Below, piece by piece: positions 1 through 16,420 of a DNA stretch of 64,000 nt (its first letter is position 1; each line of letters starts with the position of its first letter). This stretch comes from Xestospongia bergquistia (Eukaryota > Porifera > Demospongiae > Haplosclerida > Petrosiidae), in contig OZ014419.1 of assembly GCA_963965975.1 (NCBI GenBank), forward strand, positions 4,553,677-4,617,676. Direction: 5' to 3'. Below the pieces are notes generated by a model that saw only the letters and a program-made list of their open reading frames with translations, was not told the DNA's origin and made no database searches. The position numbers were made by a program, and so were the translations under genes.

Positions 1-2965
1 CTCGTTTAGGACAAAGGTGTAATACTGAGACAGGTTATAACTTTCAATAACTAGATACTAATATTGAACATATAACTGTAACATTAGGTGCTACTGATAC
101 TACTGTAAGAAGTAATGGAACTCCAACTCATGGAGGACAAAGGAGTATTACTGAGATTGGTTATAACTTTTAATAAATAGATACTAATATTGTAATATAA
201 CTGTAACATTAGGAGCTACTGACACTACTGTAAGAAGTAATGGAACTGGAACTCGTGGAGGACAAAGAAGTATTACTGAGACAGGTTATAACTTTTCATA
301 TCTAGATACTAATATTGTATATATAACTGTCACATTAGGTGCTACTAATACTACTGTAAGAAGTAATGGAACTGGATCTCGTAGAGGACAAAGAAGTATT
401 ACTGAGGCAGGTTATAACTTTTAATAACTAGATACTAATATTGTATATATAACGTAATATTTGGAGCTACTGATACTACCGTAAGAAGTAATGGAACTCA
501 AACTCCTAGATGACAAAGGAGTATTACTGAGATAGGTTATAACTTTTAATAACTAGATCCTAATATTGTATATATAACGTAACATTAGGAGCTACTGATA
601 CTACTGTAAGAAGTAATGGAACTCGAACTCCTAGATGACAAAGGAGTATTACTGAGATAGGTTATAACTTTTAATAACTAGATACTAATATTGTATATAT
701 AACTGTAACATTAGGAGCTACTGATACTACTGTAAGAAGTAATGGAACTCGAACTCCTTGATGACAAAGGAGTATTACTGAGATAGGTTATAACTTTTAA
801 TAACTAGATACTAATATTGTATATATAACTGTAACATTAGGAGCTACTGATACTACTGTAAGAAGTAATGGAACTGGAACTCGTAGAGGACAAAGAAGTA
901 TTACTGAGGCAGGTTATAACTTTTAATAACTAGATACTAATATTGTATATATAACTGTAACGTTAGGAGCTACTAATACTACTGTAGAAGCAATGGAACT
1001 GCAACTCGTAGAGGACAAAGGAGTATTACTGAGACAGGTTATAACTTTTAATAACTAGATACTAATATTGTATATACAACTGTAACATTAGGTGCTACTG
1101 ATACTATTGTAAGAAGTAATGGAACTGGAACTTGTAGAGGACAAAGGTGTAAAACTGAGACAGGTTATAGCTTTTAATAACTAGATAATAATATTGTATA
1201 TATAACTGTAACATTCGGAGCTACTAATACTACTGTAAGAGGTAATGGAACTGCAACTCGTAGAGGACGGAGAAGTAATGCTGAGACAGGTTATAACTTT
1301 TAATAACTAGATATTTATATTGTATATATAACTGTAACATTAGGAGCTACTGATACTACTGTAAGAAGTAATGGATCTCCAACTCATAGAGGTCAAAGGA
1401 GTATTACTGAGATAGGTTATAACTTTTAATAACTAGATACTAATATTGTATATATAACTGTAACATTTAGAGCTACTGATACTACTGTAAGAAGTAATGG
1501 AACTGGAACTTGTAGAGGACAAAGAAATATTACTGAGACAGGTTATAACTTTTAATAACTAGATACTAATATTGTATATATAATTGTAACATTAGGAGCT
1601 ACTGATACTACTGTAAGAAGTAATGGAACTGGAACTCGTAGAGGACAGAGAAGTAATACTGACACAGGTTATAACTTTTAATAACTAGATACTAATATTG
1701 TTCATATAACTGTAACATTAGGAGCTACTAATACTACTGTAAGAAGTAATGGAACTGGAACTCGTACAGGACAAGGGTGTATTACTGAGATAAGTTATAA
1801 CTTTTAATAACTAGATGCTAATGTTGTATACATAACTGTAACATTAGGAGCTACTAATACTACTGTAAGAAGTAATGGAAATACAACTCATAGAGTACAA
1901 AAGAGTATTACTGAGATAAGTTATAACTTTTAATAACTAGATAGTAATATTGTATATATAACTATAATGTTAGGAGCTACTAATACTACTGTAAGAAGTA
2001 ATGGAACTCCAACTCATAGAGGTCAAAGGAGTATTACTGATATAGGTTATAACTTTTAATGACTAGATATATATAGCTGTAACATTTAGAGCTACTAATA
2101 CTACTGTAAGAAGCAATGGAACTGCAACTCGTAGAAGACAAAGGAGTATTACTGAGAGAGGTTATAACTTTTAATAAGTAGATACTAATATTGTATATAC
2201 AACTGTAACGTTAGGAGCTACTAATACTACTGTAAGAAGTAATGGAACTGGAACTCGTAGAGGACAAAGAAGTATTACTGAGACAGGTTATAACTTTTAA
2301 TAACTAGATACAAATATTGTATATATAAATGTAACATTAGGAGCTACTAATACTACTGTAAGATGTAATGGAACTGCAACTCGTAGAGGACAAAGAAGTA
2401 TTACTGAGATAGGTTGTAACTTTTAATAACTAGATACTAATATTGTATATATAACTGTAACATTAGGAGCTACTAATACTACTTTAAGAAGTAATGGAAC
2501 TTCAACTCGTAGAGGACAAAGAAGTATTACCGAGATAGGTTGTAACTTTTAATAACTAGATACTAATATTGTATATATAACTGTAACATTAGGAGCTACT
2601 AATACTACTGTAAGAAGCAATGGAACTGCAACTCGTAGAGGACAAAGGAGTATTACTGAGAGAGGTTATAACTTTTAATAAGTAGATACTAATATTGTAT
2701 ATACAACTGTAACATTAGGTGCTACTGATACTATTGTAAGAAGCAATGGAACTGCAACTTGTAGAGGACAAACGTGTAAAACTGAGACAGGTTATAACTT
2801 TTAATAACTAGATGCTAATATTGTATATATAACTGTAACATTAGGAGCTACTAATACTACTGTAAGAAGTAATGGAACTGCAACTCGTAGAGGACAGAGA
2901 AGTAATACTGAGACAGGTTATAACTTTTAATAACTAGATACTAATATTGTATATACAACTGTAAC

Positions 2966-5900
2966 ATTAGATGCTACTGATACTACTGTAAGAAGCAATG
3001 GAACTGCAACTCGTAGAGGAGAAAGGTGTATTACTGAGACAGATTATAACTTTTAATAACTACATACTAATATTGTATATATAACTGTAACATTAGGTGC
3101 TACTGATACTACTGTAAGAAGTAATCGAACTGCAACTCGTAGAGGACAGAGAAGTAATACTGAGACAGGTTATAACTTTTAATAACTAGATACTAATATT
3201 GCGTATGTAACTGTAACATTAGGTGCTACTAATACTATTGTAAGAAGTAAAGGAACTGGAACTCGTAGAGGACAAAGGTGTAATACTGAGACAGGATATA
3301 ACTTTTAATAACTAGATACTAATGTTGTATATATAACTGTAACATTAGGAGCTACTAATACTACTGTAAGAAGTAATGGAACTGGAACTTGTAGAGGACA
3401 AAGAAGTATTACTGAGACAGGTTATAACTTTAATTAACTAGATACTAATATTGCATATATAACTGTAACATTAGGAGCTACTGACACTACTGTAAGAAGT
3501 TATGGAACTACAACTCGTAGAGGACAGAGAAGTAATACTGAGACAGGTTATAACTTTTAATAACTAGATACTAATATTGTATACACAACTGTAACATTAG
3601 GTGCTACTGATACTATTGTAAGAAGTAATGGAACTGGAACTTGTAGAGGACAAAGAAGTATTACTGAGACAGGTTATAACTTTTAATAACTAGATGCTAA
3701 TATTGTATATATAACTGTAACGTTAAGAGCTACTAATACTACTGTAAGAAGTAATGAAACTGGAACTCGTAGAGGACAAAGAAGTATTACTGAGACAGGT
3801 TATAACTTTTAATAACTAGATACTAATATTGTATATATAACTGTAACATTAGGAGCTACTAATACTACTGTAAGAAGTAATGGAACTGCAACTCGTAGAG
3901 GACAAAGAAGTATTACTGAGATAGGTTGTAACTTTTAATAACTAGATACTAATATTGTATATATAACTGTAACATTAGGAGCTACTGATACTACTGTAAG
4001 AAGTAATGGAACTGCAACTCGTAGAGGACAAAGGAGTATTACTGAGAGAGGTTATAACTTTTAATAAGTAGATACTAATATTGTATATACAACTGTAACA
4101 TTAGGTGCTACTGATACTATTGTAAGAAGCATTGGAACTGCAACTCGTAGAGGACAAAGGTGTAAAACTGAGACAGGTTATAACTTTTAATAACTAGATG
4201 CTAATATTGTATATATAACTGTAACATTAGGAGCTACTAATACTACTGTAAGAAGTAATGGAACTCCAACTCATAGAGGACAAAGAGTATTACTGATATA
4301 GGTTATAACTTTTAATAACTAGATACTAATATTTTATATATAACTGTAACGTTTAGAGCTACTGATACTACTGTAAGAAGTAATGGAACTGGAACTCGTA
4401 GAGGACAAAGAAGTGTTACTGAGACAGGTTATAACTTTTAATAACTATATACTGATATTGTATATATAACTGTAACATTAGATGCTACTGATACTACTGT
4501 AAGAAGCAATGGAACTGCAACTCGTAGAGGAGAAAGGTGTATTACTGAGACAGATTATAACTTTTAATAACTACATACTAATATTGTATATATAACTGTA
4601 ACATTAGGTGCTACTGATACTACTGTAAGAAGTAATCGAACTGCAACTCGTAGAGGACAGAGAAGTAATACTGAGACAGGTTATAACTTTTAATAACTAG
4701 ATACTAATATTGCGTATGTAACTGTAACATTAGGTGCTACTAATACTATTGTAAGAAGTAAAGGAACTGGAACTCGTAGAGGACAAAGGTGTAATACTGA
4801 GACAGGATATAACTTTTAATAACTAGATACTAATGTTGTATATATAACTGTAACATTAGGAGCTACTAATACTACTGTAAGAAGTAATGGAACTGGAACT
4901 TGTAGAGGACAAAGAAGTATTACTGAGACAGGTTATAACTTTAATTAACTAGATACTAATATTGCATATATAACTGTAACATTAGGAGCTACTGACACTA
5001 CTGTAAGAAGTTATGGAACTACAACTCGTAGAGGACAGAGAAGTAATACTGAGACAGGTTATAACTTTTAATAACTAGATACTAATATTGTATACACAAC
5101 TGTAACATTAGGTGCTACTGATACTATTGTAAGAAGTAATGGAACTGGAACTTGTAGAGGACAAAGAAGTATTACTGAGACAGGTTATAACTTTTAATAA
5201 CTAGATGCTAATATTGTATATATAACTGTAACGTTAAGAGCTACTAATACTACTGTAAGAAGTAATGAAACTGGAACTCGTAGAGGACAAAGAAGTATTA
5301 CTGAGACAGGTTATAACTTTTAATAACTAGATACTAATATTGTATATATAACTGTAACATTAGGAGCTACTAATACTACTGTAAGAAGTAATGGAACTGC
5401 AACTCGTAGAGGACAAAGAAGTATTACTGAGATAGGTTGTAACTTTTAATAACTAGATACTAATATTGTATATATAACTGTAACATTAGGAGCTACTGAT
5501 ACTACTGTAAGAAGTAATGGAACTGCAACTCGTAGAGGACAAAGGAGTATTACTGAGAGAGGTTATAACTTTTAATAAGTAGATACTAATATTGTATATA
5601 CAACTGTAACATTAGGTGCTACTGATACTATTGTAAGAAGCATTGGAACTGCAACTCGTAGAGGACAAAGGTGTAAAACTGAGACAGGTTATAACTTTTA
5701 ATAACTAGATGCTAATATTGTATATATAACTGTAACATTAGGAGCTACTAATACTACTGTAAGAAGTAATGGAACTCCAACTCATAGAGGACAAAGAGTA
5801 TTACTGATATAGGTTATAACTTTTAATAACTAGATACTAATATTTTATATATAACTGTAACGTTTAGAGCTACTGATACTACTGTAAGAAGTAATGGAAC

Positions 5901-5987
5901 TGGAACTCGTAGAGGACAAAGAAGTGTTACTGAGACAGGTTATAACTTTTAATAACTATATACTGATATTGTATATATAACTGTAAC
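2966..5987. repeat. Direct tandem duplication of a 12-monomer, 1511-bp higher-order unit
   Basis: The stretch beginning ATTAGATGCTACTG at 2966 recurs at 4477, and I could follow both copies in parallel to 4476 and 5987 without finding a difference. Private variants are shared in the same order: TACATACTAAT, GCGTATGTAAC, GACACTACTG, GTATACACAAC, AAGCATTGG and a unit one base short at AAAGAGTATT. The length, 1511, is 12 x 126 minus that one base. Neighbouring monomers elsewhere in the array differ by several percent or more, so this is a very recent duplication or an assembly duplication. Confidence 0.9.
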
Positions 5988-8900
5988 ATTAGGAGCTACT
6001 AATACTACTGTAAGAAGTAAAGGAACTGCAACTCGTAGAGGACAGAGAAGTAATACTGAGACAGGTTATAACTTTTAATAACTAGATACTAATATTGCGT
6101 ATATAACTGTAACATTAGGTGCTACTGATACTACTGTAAGAAGTAATGGAACTGCAACTCGTAGAGGACAAAGGTGTAATACTGAGATAGGTTATAGCAT
6201 TTAATAACTAGATACTAATATTGTATATATAACTGTAACATTAGGAGCTACTAATACTATTGTAAGAAGTAATGGAACTGGAACTCGTAGAGGACAAAGG
6301 TGTATCGCTGAGATAAGTTATAACTTTTAATAACTAGATGCTAATATTGTATATATAACTGTAACATTAGGAGCTACTAATACTACTGTAAGAAGTAATG
6401 GAACTGGAACTCGTAGAGGACAAAGGTGTATTACTGAGATATGTTATAACTTTTAATAACTTGATGCTAATATTGTATATGTAACTGTAACATTAGGAGC
6501 TACTAATACAACTGTAAGAAGTAATGGAACTCCAACTCATAGAGTACATAGGAGTATTACTGAGATAAGTTATAACTTTTAATAACTAGATAGTAATATT
6601 GTATATATAACTGTAACATTAGCAGCTACTGATACTACTGTAAGATGTAATGGAATTCTAACTCGTAGAGGAGAAAGGTGTATTACTGAGACAGATTATA
6701 ACTTTTAATAACTAGATACTAATATTGTATATATAACTGTAATGTTAGGAGCTACTAATACTACTGTAAGAAGTAATGGAACTCCAACTCATAGAGGTCA
6801 AAGGAGTATTACTGAGATAGGTTATAACTTTTAATGACTAGATACTAATATTTTATATATAGCTGTAACATTTAGAGCTACTAATACTACTGTAAGAAGC
6901 AATGGAACTACAACTCGTAGAGGACAAAGGAGTATTACTGAGAGAGGTTATAACTTTTAATAAGTAGATACTAATATTGTATATACAACTGCAACGTTAG
7001 GAGCTACTAATATTACTGTAAGAAGTAATGGAACTGGAACTCGTAGAGGACAAAGAAGTATTACTGAGACAGGTTATAACTTTTAATAACTAGATACTAA
7101 TATTGTATATATAACTGTAACATTAGGAGCTACTAATACTACTGTAAGAAGTAATGGAACTGCAACTCGTAGAGGACAAAGAAGTATTACTGAGATAGGT
7201 TGTAACTTTTAATAACTAGATACTAATATTGTATATATAACTGTAACATTAGGAGCTACTAATACTACTGTAAGAAGCAATGGAACTGCAACTCGTAGAG
7301 GACAAAGGAATATTACTGAGAGAGGTTATAACTTTTAATAAGTAGATACTAATATTGTATATACAACTGTAACATTAGGTGCTACTGATACTACTGTAAG
7401 AAGTAATGGAACTCCAACTCATATAGGACAAAGAGTATTACTGAGATAGGTTATGACTTTTAATAACTAGATACTAATATTTTATATATAACTGTAACAT
7501 TTAGAGCTACTGATACTACTGTAAGAAGTAATGGAACTGGAACTCGTAGAGGACAAAGAAGTGTTACTGAGACAGGTTATAACTTTTAATAAAAATATAC
7601 TGATATTGTATATATAACAGTAACATTAGGAGCTACTAATACTACTGTAAGAAGTAAAGGAACTGCAACTCGTAGAGGACAGAGAAGTAATACTGAGACA
7701 GGTTATAACTTTTAATAACTAGATACTAATATTGCGTATATAACTGTAACATTAGGTGCTACTAATACTAATGTAAGAAGTAATGGAACTGGAACTCGTA
7801 GAGGACAAAGGTGTAATACTGAGACAGGTTATAACATTTAATAACTAGATACTAATATTGTATATATAACTGTAACATTAGGAGCTACTAATACTATTGT
7901 AAGAAGTAATGGAACTGGAACTCGTAGAGGACAAAGGTGTATTACTGAGATAAGTTATAACTTTTAATAACTAGATGCTAATATTGTATATATAACTGTA
8001 ACATTAGGAGCTACTAATACTACTGTAAGAAGTAATGGAACTGGAACTCGTAGAGGAGAAAGGTGTATTACTGAGATAAGTTATAACCTTTAATAACTAG
8101 ATGCTAATATTGTATATATAACTGTAACATTAGGAGCTACTAATACTACTGTAAGAAGTAATGGAACTCCAACTCATAGAGTACAAAGGAGTATTACTGA
8201 GATAAGTTATAACTTTTAATAACTAGATAGTAATATTGTATATATAACTGTAACATTAGCAGCTACTGATACTACTGTAAGAAGTAATGGAATTCTAACT
8301 CGTAGAGGAGAATGGTGTATTACTGAGACAGATTATAACTTTTAATAACTAGATACTAATATTGTATATATAACTATAATGTTAGGAGCTACTAATACTA
8401 CTGTAAGAAGTAATGGAACTCCAACTCATAGTGGTCAAAGGAGTATTACTGAGATAGGTTATAACTTTTAATAACTAGATACTAATATTTTATATATAGC
8501 TGTAACATTTAGAGCTACTAATACTACTGTAAGAAGCAATGGAACTGCAACTCGTAGAGGACGAAGAAGTATTACCTAGACAGGTTATAACTTTTAATAA
8601 CTAGATACTAATATTGTATATATAACTGTAAAATTAGGAGCTACTAATACTACTGTAAGAAGTAATGGAACTGGAACTCGTAGAGGACAAAGAAGTATTA
8701 CTGACATATGTTGTAACTTTTAATAACTAGATACTAGTATTGTATATATAACTGTAACATTAGGAGCTACTAATACTACTGTAAGAAGCAATGGAACAGC
8801 AACTAGTAGAGGACAAAGGAGTATTACTGAGAGAGGTTATAACTTTTAATATCTAGATACTAATATTGTATATACAACTGTAACATTAGGTGCTACTGAT

Positions 8901-10639
8901 ACTACTGTAAGAAGCAATGGAATTGCAACTCGTAGAGGACAAATGTGTAAAACTGAGACAGGTTATAACTTTTAATAACTAGATGCTAATATTGTATATA
9001 TAACTGTAACATTAGGAGCTACTAATACTACTGTAAGAAGTAATGGAACTCCAACTCATAGAGGTCAAAGGAGTATTACTGAGATAGGATATAAATTTTA
9101 ATAACTAGATACTAATATTTTATATATAACTGTAACATTTAGAGCTACTGACACTACTGTAAGAAGTAATGGAACTGGAACTCGTAGAGGACAAAGAGGT
9201 ATTATTGAGAGAGGTTATAACTTTTAATAACTAGATACTAATATTGTATATATAACTGTAACATTAGGAGCTACTAATACTACTGTAAGAAGTAATGGAA
9301 CTGCAACTCATAGAGGACAGAGAAATAATACTGAGACAGGTTATAACTTTTAATAACTTGATACTAATATTGTATTTACAACTGTAACATTAGGTGCTAC
9401 TGATACTACTGTAAGAAGCAATGGAACTGCAACTCGTAGAGGACAAAGGAGTATTACTGAGACAGGTTATAACTTTTACTAAATAGAAACTAATATTGTA
9501 TATACAACTGTTACATTAGGTGCTACTGATACTATTGTAAGTAGTAATGGAACTGGAACTCGTAGAGGACAAAGGTGTAATACTGAGACAGGTTATAACG
9601 TTTAATAACTAGATGCTAATATTGTATATATAACTGTAACATTAGGAGCTACTAATACTACTGTAAGAAGCAATGGAACTGCAACTCGTAGAGGAGAAGG
9701 TGTATTACTGAGACAGGTTATAACTTTTAATAACTAGATACTAATATTTTATATATAACTGTAACATTTAGAGCTACTGATACTACTGTAAGAAGTAATG
9801 GAACTGGAAATCGTAGAGGACAAAGAAGTATTACTGAGACAGGTTATAACTTTTAATAACTAGATACTAATATTGTATATATAACTGTAACATTAGGAGC
9901 TACTAATACTACTGTAAGAAGTAATGGAACTGCAACTCGTAGAGGACAGAGAAGTAATACTGAGACAGGTTATCACTTTTAATAACTAGATAGTAATATT
10001 GTATATATAACTGTAACATTAGGTGCTACTGATACTATTGTATGAAGTAATGGAACTGGAACTCGTTGAGGACAAAGGTGTAATACTGAGACAGGTTATA
10101 ACATTTAATAACTAAATACTAATATTGTATATATAACTGTAACATTAGGAGCTACTGATACTTATGTAAGAAGTAATAGAACTCCAACTCATAGAGGAGA
10201 AAGGAGTATTACTGAGATAAGTTATAACTTTTAATAACTAGATAGTAATATTGTATATATAACTGTAACATTAGCAGCTACTGATACTACTGTAAGAAGT
10301 AATGGAATTCCAACTCATAGAGGACAAAGGAGTATTACTGAGACAGGTTATAACTTTTAATAACTAGATACTAATATTGTATATATAGCTGTAACATTAG
10401 GTGTTACTGATACTATTGTAAGAAGTAATGGAACTGGAACTCGTAGAGGACAAAGGTGTAATACTGAGACAGGTTATAACTTTTAATATCTAGATGCTAA
10501 TATTGTATATATAACTGTAACATTAGGAGCTACTAATACTACTGTAAGAAGTAATGGAACTCCAACTCATTGAGGACAAAGGAGTATTACTTAGATAGGT
10601 TATAAATTTTAATAACTAGATACTAATATTGTATATATA

Positions 10640-13600
10640 ACTGTAACATTAGGAGCTACTGATACTATTGTAAGAAGCAATGGAACTGCAACTCGTAGAG
10701 GACAAAGGTGTAAAACTGATACAGGTTATAACTTTTAATAACTAGATGCTAATATTGTATATATAACTGTAACATTAGGAGCTACTAATACTACTGTAAG
10801 AAGTAATGGAACTGCAACTCGTAGAGGACAAAGAAGTATTACTGAGATAGGTTGTAACTTTTAATAACTAGGTACTAATATTGTATATATAACTGTAACA
10901 TTAGGAGCTACTAATACTACTGTAAGAAGCAATGGAACTGCAACTCGTAGAGGACAAAGGAGTATTACTGATAGAGCTTATAACTTTTAATAACTAGATA
11001 CTAATATTGCATATACAACTGTAACATTAGGTGCTACTGATACTATTGTAAGAAGCAATGGAACTGCAAATCGTAGAGGAGAAATGTGTATTACTTAGAC
11101 AGATTATAACTTTTAATAACTAGATACTAATATTGTATATATAACTGTAACATTAGGAGCTACTAATACTACTGTAAGAAATAATGGAACTCCAACTTAT
11201 AGAGGTCAAAGGAGTATTACTGAGATAGGTTATAACTTTTAATAACTAGATACTAATATTTTATATATAACTGTAACATTTAGAGCTACTGATACTACTG
11301 TAAGAAGTAATGGAACTGGAACTCGTAGAGGACAAAGAAGTGTTACTGAGACAGGTTATAACTTTTAATAACTATATACTGATATTGTATATATAACTGT
11401 AACATTAGGAGCTACTAATACTACTGTAAGAAGTAATGGAACTGCAACTCGTAGAGGACAGAGAAGTAATACTGAGACAGGTTATCACTTTTAATAACTA
11501 GATAGTAATATTGTATATATAACTGTAACATTAGGTGCTACTGATACTATTGTATGAAGTAATGGAACTGGAACTCGTTGAGGAAAAAGGTGTAATACTG
11601 AGACAGGTTATAACATTTAATAACTAGATACTAATATTGTATATATAACTGTAACATTAGGAGTTACTAATACTATTGTAAGAAGTAATGGAACTGGAAC
11701 TCGTAGAGGACAAAGGTGTAATACTGAGACAGGTTGTAACTTTCAATAACTAGATACGAATATTGTATATATAACTGTAACATTAGGAGCTACTAATACT
11801 ACAGTAAGAAATAATGGAACTGGAACTCGTAGAGGACAAAGGTGTATTACTGAGATAGGTTATAACTTTTAATAACTAGATACTAATATTGTATATAATA
11901 TAACTGTAACATTAGGAGCTGCTGATACTACTGTAAGAAGTAATGGAACTCCAACTAATAGAGTACAAAGGAGTATTACTGAGATAAGTTATAACTTTTA
12001 ATAACTAGATAGTAATATTGTATATATAACTGTAACATTAGCAGCTACTGATACTACTGTAAGAAGTAATGGAATTCTAACTCGTAGAGGAGAAAGGTGT
12101 ATTACTGAGACAGATTATAACTTTTAATATCTAGATACTAATATTGTATATATAACTGTAATATTAGGAGCTACTAATACTACTGTAAGAAGTAATGGAA
12201 CTCCAACTCATTGAGGACAAAGGAGTATTACTGAGATAGGTTATAAATTTTAATAACTAGATACTAATATTGTATATATAACTGTAACATTAGGAGCTAC
12301 TAATACTATTGTAAGAAGCAATGGAACTGCAACTCGTAGAGGACAAAGGTGTAAAACTGAGACAGGTTATAACTTTTAATAACTAGATGCTAATATTGTA
12401 TATATAACTGTAACATTAGGAGCTACTAATACTACTGTAAGAAGTAATGGAACTGCAACTCGTAGAGGACAAAGAAGTATTACTGAGATAGGTTGTAACT
12501 TTTAATAACTAGGTACTAATATTGTATATATAACTGTAACATTAGGAGCTACTAATACTACTGTAAGAAGTAATGGAACTGCAACTCGTAGAGGACAAAG
12601 GAGTATTACTGAGAGAGCTTATAACTTTTAATAACTAGATACTAATATTGCATATACAACTGTAACATTAGGTGCTACTGATACTATTGTAAGAAGCAAT
12701 GGAACTGCAAATCGTAGAGGAGAAATGTGTATTACTTAGACAGATTATAACTTTTAATAACTAGATACTAATATTGTATATATAACTGTAACATTAGGAG
12801 CTACTAATACTACTGTAAGAAATAATGGAACTCCAACTTATAGAGGTCAAAGGAGTATTACTGAGATAGGTTATAACTTTTAATAACTAGATACTAATAT
12901 TTTATATATAACTGTAACATTTAGAGCTACTGATACTACTGTAAGAAGTAATGGAACTGGAACTGGTAGAGGACAAAGAAGTGTTACTGAGACAGGTTAT
13001 AACTTTTAATAACTATATACTGATATTGTATATATAACAGTAACATTAGGAGCTACTAATACTACTGTAAGAAGTAATGGAACTGCAACTCGTAGAGGAC
13101 AGAGAAGTAATACTGAGACAGGTTATCACTTTTAATAACTAGATAGTAATATTGTATATATAACTGTAACATTAGGTGCTACTGATACTATTGTATGAAG
13201 TAATGGAACTGGAACTCGTTGAGGAAAAAGGTGTAATACTGAGACAGGTTATAACATTTAATAACTAGATACTAATATTGTATATATAACAGTAAAATTA
13301 GGAGTTACTAATACTATTGTAAGAAGTAATGGAACTGGAACTCGTAGAGGACAAAGGTGTAATACTGAGACAGGTTATAACTTTCAATAACTAGATACGA
13401 ATATTGTATATATAACTGTAACATTAGGAGCTACTAATACTACAGTAAGAAATAATGGAACTGGAACTCGTAGAGGACAAAGGTGTATTACTGAGATAGG
13501 TTATAACTTTTAATAACTAGATACTAATATTGTATATACAACTGTATCATTAGGTGCTACTGATACTACTGTAAGAAGCAATGGAACTGCAACTCGTAGA

Positions 13601-14760
13601 GGACAAAGGAGTATTACTGAGATAAGTTATAACTTTTAATAACTAGATACTAATATTGTATATATAACTGTAACATTAGGTGCTACTGATACTATTGTAA
13701 GAAGTAATGGAACTGGAACTCGTCTGAGACAGGTTATAACTTTTATTAACTAGATGCTAATATTGTATATATAACTGTAACATTAGGAGCTACTGATACT
13801 ACTGTAAGAAGTAATGGAACTGCAACTCGTAGAGGACAGAGAAGTAATACTGAGACAGGTTATAACTTTTAATAACTAGATACTAATATTGTATATATAA
13901 CTGTAACATTAGGAGCTACTCATACTATTGTAAAAAGCAATGGAACTGCAACTCGTAGAGGACAAAGGTGTAAAACTGAGACAGACTATAACTTTTAATA
14001 ACTAGATGCTAATATTGTATATATAACTGTAACATTAGGAGCTACTAATACTACTGTAAGAAGTAATGGAACTGCAACTCGTAGAGGACAAAGAAGTATT
14101 ACTGAGATAGGTTGTAACTTTTAATAACTAGGTACTAATATTGTATATATAACTGTAACATTAGGAGCTACTAATACTACTGTAAGAAGCAATGGAACTG
14201 CAACTCGTAGAGGACAAAGGAGTATTACTGAGAGAGCTTATAACTTTTAATAACTAGATACTAATATTGCATATACAACTGTAACATTAGGTGCTACTGA
14301 TACTATTGTAAGAAGCAATGGAACTGCAAATCGTAGAGGAGAAATGTGTATTACTTAGACAGATTATAACTTTTAATAACTAGATACTAACATTGTATAT
14401 ATAACTGTAACATTAGGAGCTACTAGTACTACTGTAAGAAATAATGGAACTCCAACTTATAGAGGTCAAAGGAGTATTACTGAGATAGGTTATAACTTTT
14501 AATAACTAGATACTAATATTTTATATATAACTGTAACATTTAGAGCTACTGATACTACTGTAAGAAGTAATGGAACTGGAACTCGTAGAGGACAAAGAAG
14601 TGTTACTGAGACAGGTTATAACTTTTAATAACTATATACTGATATTGTATATATAACTGTAACATTAGGAGCTACTAATACTACTGTAAGAAGTAATGGA
14701 ACTGCAACTCGTAGAGGACAGAGAAGTAATACTGAGACAGGTTATCACTTTTAATAACGA
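10640..14760. repeat. Higher-order repeat of about 13 monomers (roughly 1.62-1.64 kb), three copies
   Basis: The private variant CTAGGTACTAATATTG follows a GTTGTAACTTTTAATAA variant at about 10871, 12512 and 14131, spacings of 1641 and 1619. The same ordered set of variants surrounds each: GAGAGCTTATAAC, GCATATACAAC, AATCGTAGAGGAGAAATG, TTACTTAGACAG, ACTTATAGAGGTC, AACTATATACTGATATTG and GGTTATCAC. The copies differ by scattered substitutions and small indels, such as an extra TATAA near 11895, so this event is older than the 1511-bp duplication. Boundaries are approximate. Confidence 0.8.
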
Positions 14761-16420
14761 GATAGTAATATTGTATATATAACTGTAACATTAGGAGCTG
14801 CTGATACTACTGTAAGAAGTAATGGAACTCCAACTAATAGAGTACAAAGGAGTATTACTGAGATAAGTTATAACTTTTAATAACTAGATAGTAATATTGT
14901 ATATATAACTGTAACATTAGCAGCTACTGATACTACTGTAAGAAGTAATGGAATTCTAACTCGTAGAGGAGAAAGGTGTATTACTGAGACAGATTATAAC
15001 TTTTAATATCTAGATACTAATATTGTATATATAACTGTAATATTAGGAGCTACTAATACTAATGTAAGAAGTAATGGAACTGCAACTTGTAGAGGACAAA
15101 GGAGTATTACTGAGAGAGGTTATAACTTTTAATAACTAGATACTAATATTGTATATACAACTGTAACATTAGGTGCTACTGATACTATTGTAAGAAGCAA
15201 TGGAACTGCAACTCGTAGAGGAGAAAGGTGTATTACTGAGACAGATTATAACTTTTAATAACTAGGTACTAATATTGTATATATAACTGTAACATTAGGT
15301 GCTACTGATACTATTGTAAAAAGTAATGGAACTGGAACTTGTAGAGGACAAAGGTGTAAAACTGAGACAGGTTATAACTTTTAATAACTAGATGCTAATA
15401 TTGTATATATAACTGTAACATTAGGAGCTACTAATACTACTGTAAGAAGTAATGGAACTCCAACTCATAGAGGTCAAAGGAGTATTACTGAGATAGGTTA
15501 TAAATTTTAATAACTAGATACTAATATTGTATATATAACTGTAACATTAGGAGCTACTGATACTACTGTAAGAAGTAATGGAACTGGAACTCGTAGAGGA
15601 CAAAGAGGTATTCCTGAGACAGGTTATAACTTTTAATAACTAGATACTAATATTGTATATATAACTGTAACATTAGGAGCTACTAATACTACTGTAAAAG
15701 TAATGGAACTGCAACTCGTAGAGGACAGAGAAGTAATACTGAGACAGGTTATCACTTTTAATAACTAGATAGTAATATTGTATATATAACTGTAACATTA
15801 GGTGCTACTGATACTATTGTATGAAGTAATGGAACTGGAACTCGTTGAGGACAAAGGTGTAATACTGAGACAGGTTATAACATCTAATAACTAGATACTA
15901 ATATTGTATATATAACAGTAACATAACGAGCTACTGATACTACTGTAAGAAGTAATGGAACTCCAACTCATAGAGGACAAAGAAGTATTACTGAGATAAC
16001 TTATAACTTTTAATAACTAGATAGTAATATTGTATATATAACTGTAACATTAACAGCTACTGATACTACTGTAAAAAGTAATGGAATTCCAACTCATAGA
16101 GGACAAAGGAGTATTACTGAGACAGGTTATAACTTTTAATAACTAGATACTAATATTGTATATATAACTGTACATTAGGAGCTACTGATACTGCTGTAAG
16201 AAGTAATGGAACTGGAACTCGTAGAGGACAAAGAAATATTACTGAGACAGGTTATAACTTTTATTAACTAGATACTAATATTGTATATATAACTGTAACA
16301 TTAGGAGCTACTGATACTACTGTAAGAAGTAATGGAACTGCAACTCGTAGACGACAGAGAAGTAATACTGAGACAGGTTATAACTTTTAATAACTAGATA
16401 CTAATATTGTATATACAACT

